From Blautia sp. (GTDB taxonomy: Bacteria > Bacillota > Clostridia > Lachnospirales > Lachnospiraceae): a stretch of DNA of 39,537 nt. Each line of letters starts with the position of its first letter. Position 1 is the stretch's first letter. Both the position numbers and the translations under genes were made by a program. Positions 23,081 to 31,408 of the stretch are shown here, piece by piece. The stretch spans positions 1 to 39,537 of the forward strand of contig JAPFCU010000061.1 in NCBI GenBank assembly GCA_026169535.1. Direction: 5' to 3'. The notes under the pieces were generated by a model. It saw only the letters and a program-made list of their open reading frames with translations. It was not told the DNA's origin and made no database searches.

Positions 23081-24217
23081 CTACTCTTCAGAGTTTTCTT
23101 CCTCTGCAAGAGGAGTAACGCTGAGATTACCGAATATCCCGGCTCCGATGGAATGACCGTCGTCCTGAAGTTTCCAGGAAGCGCCGTCATTTGTCAGTAT
23201 AAAAACCGCAGGATGAGTCAGAGTCCCTGTGTTTTTTTCAATATTGCGGAGAAGCAGTTCCAGAGAATGGTTGTAACGTTTCTGGGCGCCGTCAATGACT
23301 GCTTCCGGAGATGCAAGATATTCATCCAGTTCTTTTTGATAATCTTTCAGGATCGCATCACTGTCAAAAGTTGTAATCTCCGTCTGAATCACTGCATAAT
23401 AGCTTTCTACATCAGAGTCAGTGATCTTAAAATCGAAAGTCTTATGCATCTGTTCTACCAGAGCAGAGGCTATGGAATTTTTTGCAGCATCAGAGGTTGT
23501 TAACAGACTTTCCAGTCCAAGATAATTACTCATCTGATCCTGATCCATTGTTTTCAGGGTATTTAAATAGACGGTCAGTGTTTCCTCCGGTGTAAGGAGA
23601 TCACTGTCGCTGAGATAAGTGATAAGACCGCCGACAAGACTGTTTTCCAGATCATGGGAGCGTCTGATCTCCCAGTCTTCCTTGTCTGTACCGTTATTTT
23701 GCAGCGTAAGCGTGCAATCGGTTTCTACAGTTTTATATGTATGATCTTTCAGAAGCTCATTCAGGATCAGGTAACGATCCTCCATAGAGTCTGATTGTTC
23801 TTCTGTATTGGGAGAAGCAGAGTCTGCTGCATTCAGGATCGCATCCTCCAAATGAGAAACAGTGTAATCCTTTGCAAGAGCCTTTGCATCAATAGTAGTA
23901 AGCTTCAGGCTGGCAGATGCTTCTTTTTTGTCCTTGTCGACCTTGATTCGCAGGATCCTGTAGTCGAAATCCTGAAAAAAGAGAGAAAAAACTTCTTCCA
24001 CTTCTCTGGAAAGTTCGGTTTTTTCTATGGCATCCGGAAAAAGCTCTTTATAGGAGATGTATTTCTGAACAGTATCAGAATCCAGATTCTTCAGGAGATC
24101 CAGTTCATTTGTGATGACTCCTTTTACATCTGCTTTTTCTGAGTGGGAACAGCCGATGACCATAGATACGGCAAAAACAAGCAGAAGAAATGGAGCCAGA
24201 CCTTTTACGATCTTCAT
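23081..24217 (-). CDS. Lipoprotein with an internally duplicated domain (DUF5105-like)
   Basis: The 378-residue product has a lipoprotein signal (residues 1-22, lipobox VIGC, Cys23), so it should be lipid-anchored outside the membrane. Two related halves are visible. Each starts with a helix-rich L.....D...KYI/NYL..E.L stretch, passes through a (F)DF/DYRI.....V strand and an SxxLKL/IQTEI-like strand, and ends in a tryptophan strand (DWEIRR in the first, SWKLQDD in the second). This resembles the DUF5105/DUF4878 family of NTF2-like lipoproteins of unknown function. AAAGGAAAG precedes the start. It is transcribed away from the MacB-type operon from a shared 217 bp region. Confidence 0.75.
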   Translation of the reverse strand: MKIVKGLAPFLLLVFAVSMVIGCSHSEKADVKGVITNELDLLKNLDSDTVQKYISYKELFPDAIEKTELSREVEEVFSLFFQDFDYRILRIKVDKDKKEASASLKLTTIDAKALAKDYTVSHLEDAILNAADSASPNTEEQSDSMEDRYLILNELLKDHTYKTVETDCTLTLQNNGTDKEDWEIRRSHDLENSLVGGLITYLSDSDLLTPEETLTVYLNTLKTMDQDQMSNYLGLESLLTTSDAAKNSIASALVEQMHKTFDFKITDSDVESYYAVIQTEITTFDSDAILKDYQKELDEYLASPEAVIDGAQKRYNHSLELLLRNIEKNTGTLTHPAVFILTNDGASWKLQDDGHSIGAGIFGNLSVTPLAEEENSEE

Positions 24218-24347
24218 AAGTTTCTTTCCTTTCCAAAATAGTCTTTCTCATTTTACCAGAATTTGTGGGAAAAGTCAAAAATACGGGGAAGAAAAGGGCA
24301 TCTGATAGTATTTTACTGTGAAAAAATTGTGAAAAGCCCAGTGATTC

Positions 24348-24376
24348 TCCACAGGACTTTTCTTTTGAAGTATAAT
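24348..24376 (+). promoter_or_regulatory. Promoter of the MacB-type operon
   Basis: A perfect TATAAT at 24371-24376 follows TCCACA (24348-24353, four of six) by 17 bp. The first gene starts 59 bp downstream. GAAAAG (24331-24336) and CTTTTC (24357-24362) flank the -35 as an inverted pair. Confidence 0.6.
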
Positions 24377-24434
24377 CTGATATGATAAAAAAGATCAAAC
24401 AGTCCTATATTTACAGAGAGGTAGGCATATTATC

Positions 24435-25961
24435 ATGAAAAAGCGAATTTTGATCCTGTTGGGGATCTTGATCATTGGTGGAGCTGCAGGCGGCGTCTGC
24501 TGGAAAATGGGTGTTTTCGGGCATGAAGAAGAAAGCAATGAAACGGCATATGTTACGGAGATCAATGAGATTATGGGAACAGTGGCCGGTGTATCCAACC
24601 GTTATGCAGGTGTAGTGGAGCCTCAGGAAACAGTGGAAGTAGAACTGGAAAACGGGCGAAGTGTAAAAGAGGTAAAAGTCAAAACAGGTGAAGAAGTGAA
24701 GCAGGGACAGCTGCTGTTCCAGTATGACCTGAGCAGTATTCAGGAAGATCTGGATGAAGCAAAGCTGGAATTTGATCGTTTGAGAAATGAAGCGTCCAGT
24801 CTTCAGAGTCAGATTGCGACTCTGGAAAAAGAAAAGAAGCAGGCGGGCAAAGATGAGCAGCTTTCTTACACCATAGAGATTGAAACGAACAAGATGAATC
24901 TGAAAAAAAATGAATACAGTCAGAAAAGTAAGCAGGCAGAGATCACAAAGCTGGAAAACACCATGGGAAATACTGAGGTAAGGAGCAGCATAGACGGCGT
25001 AATTCAGAAAATTGACACTTCCAAGCTTGCATCAGATGATGAAAGCAGTGACGGACTGGATATGGGAGACGATTTCAGTTATTCTGATGAAAGCAGCTCC
25101 GGCAGCGGAAAAAATGCGTTTATCACAATTCTCAGTACAGGTGCTTACCGGATTAAAGGCACGGTCAATGAAATGAATGCCAACAGTATTATTGAAGGGC
25201 AGCCGGTGATTGTACGTTCTCGTGTAGATGAAAAACAGATATGGAGAGGAACCATGGGATCCGTAGACAGGGAGAGCGCCAACTCTCAAAGCGACAGCAT
25301 GTATTCTTTTGGAATGATGGACGCCAGCGGTGATTCCCAGACCTCATCTACTACATATCCATTTTATGTGGAACTGGAGCAGTCAGATGGACTGATGCTT
25401 GGACAGCATGTATATATTGAAATGGATGAAGGGCAGGAGGAGAAGAAAGAAGGAATCTGGCTCAGTGAATTCTATATCATGGATGCAGATACCAACAGTC
25501 CTTATGTCTGGGCTGCGGATGAAAATAAACGTCTGGAAAAGCGAAGTGTGGTTCTTGGACAATATGATGAAAATCTTGGGGAATATGAGATTGCAGACGG
25601 TCTGACGAAAAAAGACTGTATTGCATATCCTTCGGAACTGTTGACAGAGGGAATGAAGACCACTGTAAGCAGCGAGATCATAGCAGACCCGGGAACTGTA
25701 GACATGGAACCGGCCGCAGGCGCAGATCAGGAATTTCCGGAAGAGGAGATTCCCACAGATGATGCAGGAATGCCGGAAGATGGAATGGTCTATGATGAGG
25801 CTATTGAAGACGGGACCATGATCGACGAGGCTGACATGGCATCGGAGGATATGAACGGAGCTGCTGCAGAAGCTGTTATGATGGATGAGTTTCAGGATGA
25901 GGCGATTCCGGAAGATGAGATTTTGACGCCGGCCGAGGGAGACATGGAGGAAACGGAATGA
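24435..25961 (+). CDS. Membrane-fusion/adaptor protein (HlyD/MacA-like) with acidic tail
   Basis: The 508-residue protein has an N-terminal membrane anchor (residues 3-24) and a lipoyl half (GVVEPQETVEVELENGRSVKEVKVKTGEEVKQGQLLFQYD). A coiled-coil hairpin spans about 105-185 (ASSLQSQIATLEKEKKQ), and the second lipoyl half contains STDGV-like RSSIDGVIQKIDTS. Beta-barrel and membrane-proximal domains follow. The last 85 residues are strikingly acidic and Met/Glu-rich with no predicted fold. Such adaptors stand outside the membrane and work with MacB-type ABC exporters. The stop overlaps the ATPase gene start (ATGA, 25958-25961). Confidence 0.9.
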   Translation: MKKRILILLGILIIGGAAGGVCWKMGVFGHEEESNETAYVTEINEIMGTVAGVSNRYAGVVEPQETVEVELENGRSVKEVKVKTGEEVKQGQLLFQYDLSSIQEDLDEAKLEFDRLRNEASSLQSQIATLEKEKKQAGKDEQLSYTIEIETNKMNLKKNEYSQKSKQAEITKLENTMGNTEVRSSIDGVIQKIDTSKLASDDESSDGLDMGDDFSYSDESSSGSGKNAFITILSTGAYRIKGTVNEMNANSIIEGQPVIVRSRVDEKQIWRGTMGSVDRESANSQSDSMYSFGMMDASGDSQTSSTTYPFYVELEQSDGLMLGQHVYIEMDEGQEEKKEGIWLSEFYIMDADTNSPYVWAADENKRLEKRSVVLGQYDENLGEYEIADGLTKKDCIAYPSELLTEGMKTTVSSEIIADPGTVDMEPAAGADQEFPEEEIPTDDAGMPEDGMVYDEAIEDGTMIDEADMASEDMNGAAAEAVMMDEFQDEAIPEDEILTPAEGDMEETE

Positions 25962-26638
25962 TTCTTGAATTGAAGGGAATTTATAAGGACTATCAGCAGG
26001 GAAAAATGAATGTACCTGTTCTGAAGGATGTAAACTTTTCAATGGAAGAAGGAGAATATGTAGCAATCATGGGACCTTCCGGTTCCGGAAAGACTACTCT
26101 TATGAATATTATCGGCTGTCTGGATCAGGCAACTAAGGGAGACTTTATTCTGGATGGACAGGATATACGTTCCTGCTCTGAAAATACCATGTCAGATATA
26201 CGTCTTACCAAAATCGGATTCGTATTTCAGAGTTTTCATCTTTTACCCAGACAGACAGCACTGGCAAATGTGGAAATGCCTTTAAATTATGCAAAAGTTC
26301 CAAAAAAGGAAAGAAGAGCCAGAGCTATAAAGGCTCTGGATCGAGTGGGACTTTCCGACCGGGTGGATTTTAGGCCAAACCAGCTCTCCGGAGGTCAGAT
26401 GCAGCGTGTGGCGATTGCCAGGGCAATTGTAAATAATCCGAAGCTTCTCCTTGCAGATGAACCAACAGGAGCTTTGGACAGTAAATCAGGTGCACAGGTT
26501 ATGGAACTGTTTCAGAAACTGAATGACGAAGGAGTGACGGTTCTGATGATCACCCATGATCCGGATATCGCGGCCCATGCCAAACGTGTAGTGACAATCC
26601 GTGATGGGGTGCTTCAGGAAAAAGAGGTGAAACCATGA
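25958..26638 (+). CDS. ABC transporter ATP-binding protein (MacB/LolD type)
   Basis: The 226-residue ATPase is complete: Walker A GPSGSGKTT (about residues 40-48), Q-loop VFQSFHLL, signature LSGGQMQRVAIARAI, Walker B LLLADEPTGALD and switch His in MITHDPDIA. It powers the FtsX-like permease encoded two genes downstream. Both ends overlap neighbouring genes by ATGA, so translation is coupled. Confidence 0.96.
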   Translation: MILELKGIYKDYQQGKMNVPVLKDVNFSMEEGEYVAIMGPSGSGKTTLMNIIGCLDQATKGDFILDGQDIRSCSENTMSDIRLTKIGFVFQSFHLLPRQTALANVEMPLNYAKVPKKERRARAIKALDRVGLSDRVDFRPNQLSGGQMQRVAIARAIVNNPKLLLADEPTGALDSKSGAQVMELFQKLNDEGVTVLMITHDPDIAAHAKRVVTIRDGVLQEKEVKP

Positions 26639-28665
26639 AAAATGCCAAAAAGATAATCATAGGAGTATTGGTTACAGTACTGGCAGCAGGAAGTGTGGCA
26701 GGAGCAGCAGTTTATTTTAAGAAAAATAATAAAGAAACAGTTACAGTAGTCAGTGTTGACAGCATTGCTTCCGATTATTATATGGATGATACAACCTTAG
26801 ATGGAAATATCGTGACCAATGTCACTCAGAATGTGACTGTAGACAAAGATATGATCGTTCAGGATCTTTTTGTACAAAAGGGGGATACAGTACAAAAAGG
26901 AGATAAACTGGTATCTTTTGATATGACTCTGGTGCAGATGGAGCTGAACATTGCAAAACTGAAAAAACAAAAACTGGAGCAGGATCTTGAGAAAGCAATA
27001 AACAGGCTTCACAGTCTCCAAAATGGAGGTCCTATTGTGGAAGAAGATGCTGAACTGCCAGGGCTTCCGGGGGATGATGGATCGGGAAGCAGTGCTCTGT
27101 CTCCAGATGATGAAATGGCTTCTTCATACAGCAATGTAAAGGGCAGTTATCTGGCAGCAGCAGTATATCCGATTCTGGCGTTTGCAGAGGCCGCAGGTAC
27201 ACAGGAAGAATCAGTCATAGAGGAAGAGGCTTCTTCCGGACAAACTTCAGAGGGAGAATTTTCTTCCGGAGAATCTGAGCAGCAGAATGGTACAGGAAGC
27301 GGACAGATAGCGCCTGGAGATCCGAGCGGTTCAGGGGATGATGTACTGGTTGATTTTGGAGATGGAAACGGAAGTCAGGAAACACCTCCGGCAGATCCAT
27401 CAGTCACTCCGTCAGTGACTCCTACGATTACTCCGCCGGATGCTCCGGATGAAGAATTTTCGGACGATGTTTCCGATAATATAGAAATCATAGATCCGGA
27501 ACCAAATGATGCAGAAACTGATATTACAGATGGAGAGCCGGAATTTTATCAGAGGCTGGATGGAGAAACTGTTCCATTTACAGGAACCGGTACAGAAGAG
27601 GATCCATTTGTATTTTTGTGCAGCTCCGCTAAAGGAAAAGTTGTTGCTACCGGTGCATTTCTGAATAAGATGGCAGGTTTTCGAGCTGACGGAACAAAAG
27701 AACCCGGAGTAAACGGATATTGGTATCAGCTGGAATTTCATCAGAATGATACCATTGCAGACTTTTCTGACCGAAAGCTGTCCTGTACCGGATATTATCT
27801 GATTGATGGAAGTCTTCTGGAGAACATGGTAGAAGAGACTGCAGAGATGGAATATACTTTAGAAGGAGCTTCACATTATGAAGAGGATCCTGAGATTCCG
27901 GATGGCGGAGGCGGCGACGGAGGGGATCCAGGTACAACGATCAGCAGAGACGAAGCCATTGCCAATCAGAAAAATAAGATTGAAAGTCTGAAGCTTGATA
28001 TCCGGGAAAGTGAGATCGCGATCACAAAACTGGAGAAAAAAGTGAGTAAAGAGGTTATCTACAGTAAGATCGATGGTATTGTGGCAAAAGTAGGTGATCC
28101 TCTTACCGGGATTTCTGAAGGAAATGCTTTTATGACAGTAAAGAGTAAAGATGGATATTATGTAAAAGGTACAGTAAGTGAGCTGATGCTGGATCAGGTA
28201 GAGGAAGGAACAATCCTGAACTGTTCCGGTTCCAGTGGAAGTTTTGATGCTGAAGTGGTGGATGTTTCTTCTTACCCGGGTTCATCAAACAGTTTTATGG
28301 GAAATGGAAATCCAAATGTTTCCTACTATACTTACAGCGCAACTATCCTGGATAAGGATGTGGAAGTATCCGAGGATGACTGGCTTAGTATTACCCTTAA
28401 AAGAAGCAGTGAAAATTCAGGAGTGATCGTTCTGGACAAGGCTTTTGTACGGTCGGAAAATGGCAGGTACTATGTTTATATGGATGAAAATGGAAGCCTG
28501 AAAAAACAGTTCCTTACCATAGGCGGCAATGTCAACGGAGGCTCCTCTGTTCTGGTCAAAGATGGGATTACCCGTGAAGACAAGATTGCTTTTCCTTACG
28601 GAAAATCTATAAAAGAAGGAATCAAGACAAAGGAAGGTACTCTTGAAGAATTATATGGATACTAG
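26635..28665 (+). CDS. Second adaptor protein (HlyD/MacA-like) with a large inserted region
   Basis: The 676-residue protein is much longer than usual adaptors (about 350-500). An N-terminal anchor, a lipoyl half (NVTVDKDMIVQDLFVQKGDTVQKGD) and the first coiled-coil helix (to about residue 128) are normal. The second helix resumes only at about 436 (AIANQKNKIESLKLDIRES), followed by KVIYSKIDGIVAKVGDPL-like lipoyl and barrel parts. Between them lie about 310 residues: a Gly/Ser/Glu linker, a Pro-Thr stretch (PSVTPSVTPTITPP) and a folded block (about 305-415, with FYQRLDGETVPFTGTG and GYWYQLEFHQND). The insertion sits at the tip of the hairpin, where partner proteins normally dock. It overlaps the ATPase stop by ATGA and ends 14 bp before the permease. 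Confidence 0.85.
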   Translation: MKNAKKIIIGVLVTVLAAGSVAGAAVYFKKNNKETVTVVSVDSIASDYYMDDTTLDGNIVTNVTQNVTVDKDMIVQDLFVQKGDTVQKGDKLVSFDMTLVQMELNIAKLKKQKLEQDLEKAINRLHSLQNGGPIVEEDAELPGLPGDDGSGSSALSPDDEMASSYSNVKGSYLAAAVYPILAFAEAAGTQEESVIEEEASSGQTSEGEFSSGESEQQNGTGSGQIAPGDPSGSGDDVLVDFGDGNGSQETPPADPSVTPSVTPTITPPDAPDEEFSDDVSDNIEIIDPEPNDAETDITDGEPEFYQRLDGETVPFTGTGTEEDPFVFLCSSAKGKVVATGAFLNKMAGFRADGTKEPGVNGYWYQLEFHQNDTIADFSDRKLSCTGYYLIDGSLLENMVEETAEMEYTLEGASHYEEDPEIPDGGGGDGGDPGTTISRDEAIANQKNKIESLKLDIRESEIAITKLEKKVSKEVIYSKIDGIVAKVGDPLTGISEGNAFMTVKSKDGYYVKGTVSELMLDQVEEGTILNCSGSSGSFDAEVVDVSSYPGSSNSFMGNGNPNVSYYTYSATILDKDVEVSEDDWLSITLKRSSENSGVIVLDKAFVRSENGRYYVYMDENGSLKKQFLTIGGNVNGGSSVLVKDGITREDKIAFPYGKSIKEGIKTKEGTLEELYGY

Positions 28666-28679
28666 AAAGGTGGGAGTTT

Positions 28680-29930
28680 ATGCTTGAAAATATAAGAATA
28701 TCCATTCAGGGAATCTGGTCGCATAAAATGCGCTCCTTTCTGACCATGCTGGGTATCATTATCGGAATTGCCTCGATCATTGCCATCGTATCTACCATTA
28801 AAGGAACCAGTGAGCAGATTAAAGAGGATCTGATCGGAGCAGGAAATAATACAGTTACTATCAGTCTTTATGATGGTGACAGCGGTTATGATCCCATGTT
28901 TGGAATGAGCAACAGTGGAAATCCTCCTCTTCTTTCCAGTGAACAGAAGGAAGAGGTAAGAGAAATGGATCATGTAGAGAACGCTACATTTTTTTATACC
29001 AATACATACAGCAATGTGTATTATCAGAACACATCTCTTCAGGGAGGAACTGTCTACGGTATTGATGAAAATTATCTGAATACCTGTGGTTATATGGTAC
29101 AGTCAGGACGTGGATTTATTCAGAAAGATTATGAAAATCTGAACAAGGTAGCTCTGATCGACAATAATGCAGCAGAAAATCTGTTTTCAGGAGAAGACCC
29201 TCTGGGAAAAACCATAGAGATTGGAGATGATCCTTTTGTGGTGGTAGGTATTGTTCAGCAGGGTGACAGCTATCAGCCTAATATCAACAGTATCAATGAA
29301 TACTATGAATATTATCAGACTGTGATCGGTACGGTAATGATACCAAACAGGTGCTGGCCTATTGCATTTCAGTTTGATGAACCGGAGAATGTGGTGATCA
29401 AAGCAGATTCTACAGACAATATGAGCTCTGCAGGAAACAGCGCAGCCAAGATTCTGAATCAGGGAATCAGTGAGGATTCCAAATTCAAATATAAGGCAGA
29501 CGACGTAATGGAACGTGTGAAAAACCTGCAGAATCTCAGTGAAAGCACCAATCAGCAGCTGTTGTGGATCGCCAGTATTTCTCTTCTTGTAGGAGGCATC
29601 GGCGTTATGAACATCATGCTGGTATCGGTAACGGAGAGAACCAGTGAGATCGGACTGAAAAAGGCCATTGGAGCCAGAAAAAAGGTAATCCTCTATCAGT
29701 TCCTTACAGAAGCTTCCATGCTGACCAGCATTGGCGGAATTATCGGAGTGGTGCTGGGAATTATTTTATCCAGAGTGGTCTCGCAGGTTTCTGGTGCACC
29801 TACAGCTATCAGTGTTCCGGCAATTATTGGATCCGTGCTGTTTTCCACTGTGATCGGTGTGATCTTCGGGCTTCTGCCTTCTGTGAAAGCGGCTAACCTG
29901 AATCCTATCGATGCACTTAGAAGCGAGTAA
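28680..29930 (+). CDS. MacB/FtsX-type ABC permease
   Basis: The 416-residue protein has four membrane helices: one at about 20-42 (SFLTMLGIIIGIASIIAIVS) and three at about 300-410. The large external MacB-PCD domain lies between them, ending ENLFSGEDPLGKTIEIGDD. The C-terminal GLKKAIGARKKVILYQFLTEA and PVKAANLNPIDALRSE-like end are the classical coupling motifs. It completes a two-adaptor exporter, and in Gram-positive relatives substrates include antimicrobial peptides and other envelope-acting compounds. GGTGGGAG at 28669-28676 serves ATG 28680. It converges on the kinase gene with only 23 bp between stop codons and no clear terminator. Confidence 0.94.
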   Translation: MLENIRISIQGIWSHKMRSFLTMLGIIIGIASIIAIVSTIKGTSEQIKEDLIGAGNNTVTISLYDGDSGYDPMFGMSNSGNPPLLSSEQKEEVREMDHVENATFFYTNTYSNVYYQNTSLQGGTVYGIDENYLNTCGYMVQSGRGFIQKDYENLNKVALIDNNAAENLFSGEDPLGKTIEIGDDPFVVVGIVQQGDSYQPNINSINEYYEYYQTVIGTVMIPNRCWPIAFQFDEPENVVIKADSTDNMSSAGNSAAKILNQGISEDSKFKYKADDVMERVKNLQNLSESTNQQLLWIASISLLVGGIGVMNIMLVSVTERTSEIGLKKAIGARKKVILYQFLTEASMLTSIGGIIGVVLGIILSRVVSQVSGAPTAISVPAIIGSVLFSTVIGVIFGLLPSVKAANLNPIDALRSE

Positions 29931-29953
29931 CAAAGGTCATTGGAAATTCTCTT

Positions 29954-31237
29954 TCAGTTTTTTTGAAGGGGAAGCTTCAGGATAAACGTAGCTCCTCCGC
30001 CGGGAGTGTCCAGAATTTTCAGGCTTCCCTGATGGAGTAGAGCAATCTCCTTTGCAATACAAAGCCCAAGACCGAAGTGCTGTTTGTCATTTCGGGAGGC
30101 ATCTGAGCGATAAAAACGCTGAAAAACTGAATCCTTTTCGGAGTCGGGAATACCGGGACCGTTGTCAGAAACAGAAATGGCAATGGCTCCCGGTTCTTTT
30201 TTTGCCTGAAGACGGATACTCCCTCCTTCCGGTACATAGCTTAATGCATTGTCAATCAGGATGGTCAGGATCTGGCTGACCTTTTCCATATCACAGATGC
30301 AGAGAGGAAGAGGATTCTCCGGGAGATCAATCCGAAGTTTTTTACCTTTCTCGCGGGCAGGCTGCTGGTATTTTTCAAAGGTTTCCAGAAGAAGCGTATC
30401 CACCTCGCAGGGAGCGGTGTTCAGAACCCAGGTGTGGTTATCAGATCTGGAAAGTGAAAGCATATCCTGAATCAGTCGGGACATACGTCGGCATTCATCC
30501 AGACTGATGGAGATAAACTGGTCTGCCCGTTCCTTTGACGCATGTGGGATGGCAGACAGGCTGCTCTGGATCACTGCAAGGGGAGAACGAAGCTCATGGG
30601 AGGCTGCAGCAATAAAGGCATTCTGTTCCTTTCGGCTTTTTTCCAGAGGCCGGATCATTTTTCTGGTAAAAAGCCAGGAAAAGACAGCAAGGGCAAAAAT
30701 TGCTGTCAGAACAGCGCAGAGAAAAAGAAGACGCATTCTCAGGATCTGTGAGACCTGTTCTTTTTGGGAATAAAGAAAAACAGCATGAAGAGCCCCCTGT
30801 TTTTTGGGAATCCGGGCGGTACAGGCGTAATAACCGGGAATCTGGAACATGGCTACTTTGGAAAGAGCCTGGGAGCTGCCGGAGGAATCCAGATCCAGAC
30901 CATGGTTTTCTTTTGATTCTTTTTTTGCCAGGGAGAAAATATCCTGAAGGTCAGAGTTTTCGTGGAGCCGGTCAAAAAACAGAGGGTGCTGTCCGTCAAG
31001 AATCTGCATCTGTATATGATAATTATTCTGAGCCTGTTGCATCCAGCGGTGGGACAGTACATTCTGGCTTTCCAGATAAGAAATACAGGAATAGGCATTA
31101 TTGGTGAATATGGTATAATGATTCTGACGTATATTGCTTTCGGTAATCAGAAGACAGGCAGCCGCCATAAGAGACAATATGATTCCTGTAATAAGGGTGG
31201 AAAAAAGAGTCATATGTATGTGAAGTCTGCGAAACAT
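29954..31237 (-). CDS. Membrane sensor histidine kinase
   Basis: The 427-residue kinase has two membrane helices (about 10-30 and 165-190) enclosing a 130-residue external sensor domain that I do not recognise. A short HAMP-like linker (TRKMIRPLEKSR) precedes the H-box ASHELRSPL with phospho-acceptor His214. N-box ILIDNAL, G1 DNGPGIPDSE, F-box FQRFYRS and G2 GLGLCIAKEI are all intact. The start is preceded by AAAGGAGGA on the minus strand. Its partner is almost certainly the regulator at 33811-34491 on the same strand, although an antiparallel gene of 2.35 kb lies between them. Its promoter region carries one copy of the 35 bp box (31270-31304). Confidence 0.95.
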   Translation of the reverse strand: MFRRLHIHMTLFSTLITGIILSLMAAACLLITESNIRQNHYTIFTNNAYSCISYLESQNVLSHRWMQQAQNNYHIQMQILDGQHPLFFDRLHENSDLQDIFSLAKKESKENHGLDLDSSGSSQALSKVAMFQIPGYYACTARIPKKQGALHAVFLYSQKEQVSQILRMRLLFLCAVLTAIFALAVFSWLFTRKMIRPLEKSRKEQNAFIAAASHELRSPLAVIQSSLSAIPHASKERADQFISISLDECRRMSRLIQDMLSLSRSDNHTWVLNTAPCEVDTLLLETFEKYQQPAREKGKKLRIDLPENPLPLCICDMEKVSQILTILIDNALSYVPEGGSIRLQAKKEPGAIAISVSDNGPGIPDSEKDSVFQRFYRSDASRNDKQHFGLGLCIAKEIALLHQGSLKILDTPGGGATFILKLPLQKN

Positions 31238-31269
31238 AAAATCCTCCTTTATGGAAAGTTTATAATAAT

Positions 31270-31304
31270 ATCATATCATAATTTTCTGGAAAGAGCCTCT
31301 AAAA
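31270..31304 (-). promoter_or_regulatory. 35 bp promoter box, copy 1 (kinase gene)
   Basis: Reading on the minus strand from 31304: TTTTAGAG, nine bases, AGA (31287-31285), then six bases and TGATATGAT, an extended -10, ending at 31270. It lies 33 bp before the kinase start. The TAGAG part sits where a -35 would be, and no TTGACA is present. Confidence 0.68.
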
Positions 31305-31352
31305 ATCAGAGTGGAAATTTATATTTGGCTGGATTATTTTTTAGAGGTTCTT
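31291..31352. repeat. 15 bp inverted repeat between divergent kinase and lipoprotein promoters
   Basis: AAGAGCCTCTAAAAA (31291-31305) pairs with TTTTTAGAGGTTCTT (31338-31352) with a single G-T wobble across a 32 bp loop. Each arm is the upstream half of one copy of the 35 bp box, so the repeat is best read as two back-to-back operators rather than as a terminator. Confidence 0.7.
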
Positions 31353-31373
31353 TTGAGAATCGGCTGTTATCCT
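31339..31373 (+). promoter_or_regulatory. 35 bp promoter box, copy 2 (lipoprotein gene)
   Basis: TTTTAGAG at 31339-31346, TTTTGAGA at 31351-31358 and the extended -10 TGTTATCCT at 31365-31373. It matches the permease copy at 25 of 35 positions without a gap. The ATG at 31409 lies 35 bp further on. Confidence 0.72.
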
Positions 31374-31408
31374 GTGAGAAAACAAAGATAAATGGAGGAA
31401 ATGTAATT

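Noticed and set aside
21841..23190. 449-residue minus-strand frame opposite aspS
   Set aside because: It overlaps a clear aspS gene, has a Phe/Lys/Cys-rich composition with no family signal, and runs through the bidirectional terminator.
31291..31352. 15 bp stem upstream of the lipoprotein gene as a terminator or attenuator
   Set aside because: The loop is 32 bp and no T-run follows. Its arms coincide exactly with two copies of the 35 bp promoter box in opposite directions, so an operator reading explains it better.
30962..31408. N-terminal extension of the solute-binding lipoprotein
   Set aside because: The frame stays open for about 150 codons upstream, but that part is antisense to the kinase gene. 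The lipoprotein signal and ribosome site place the start at 31409.
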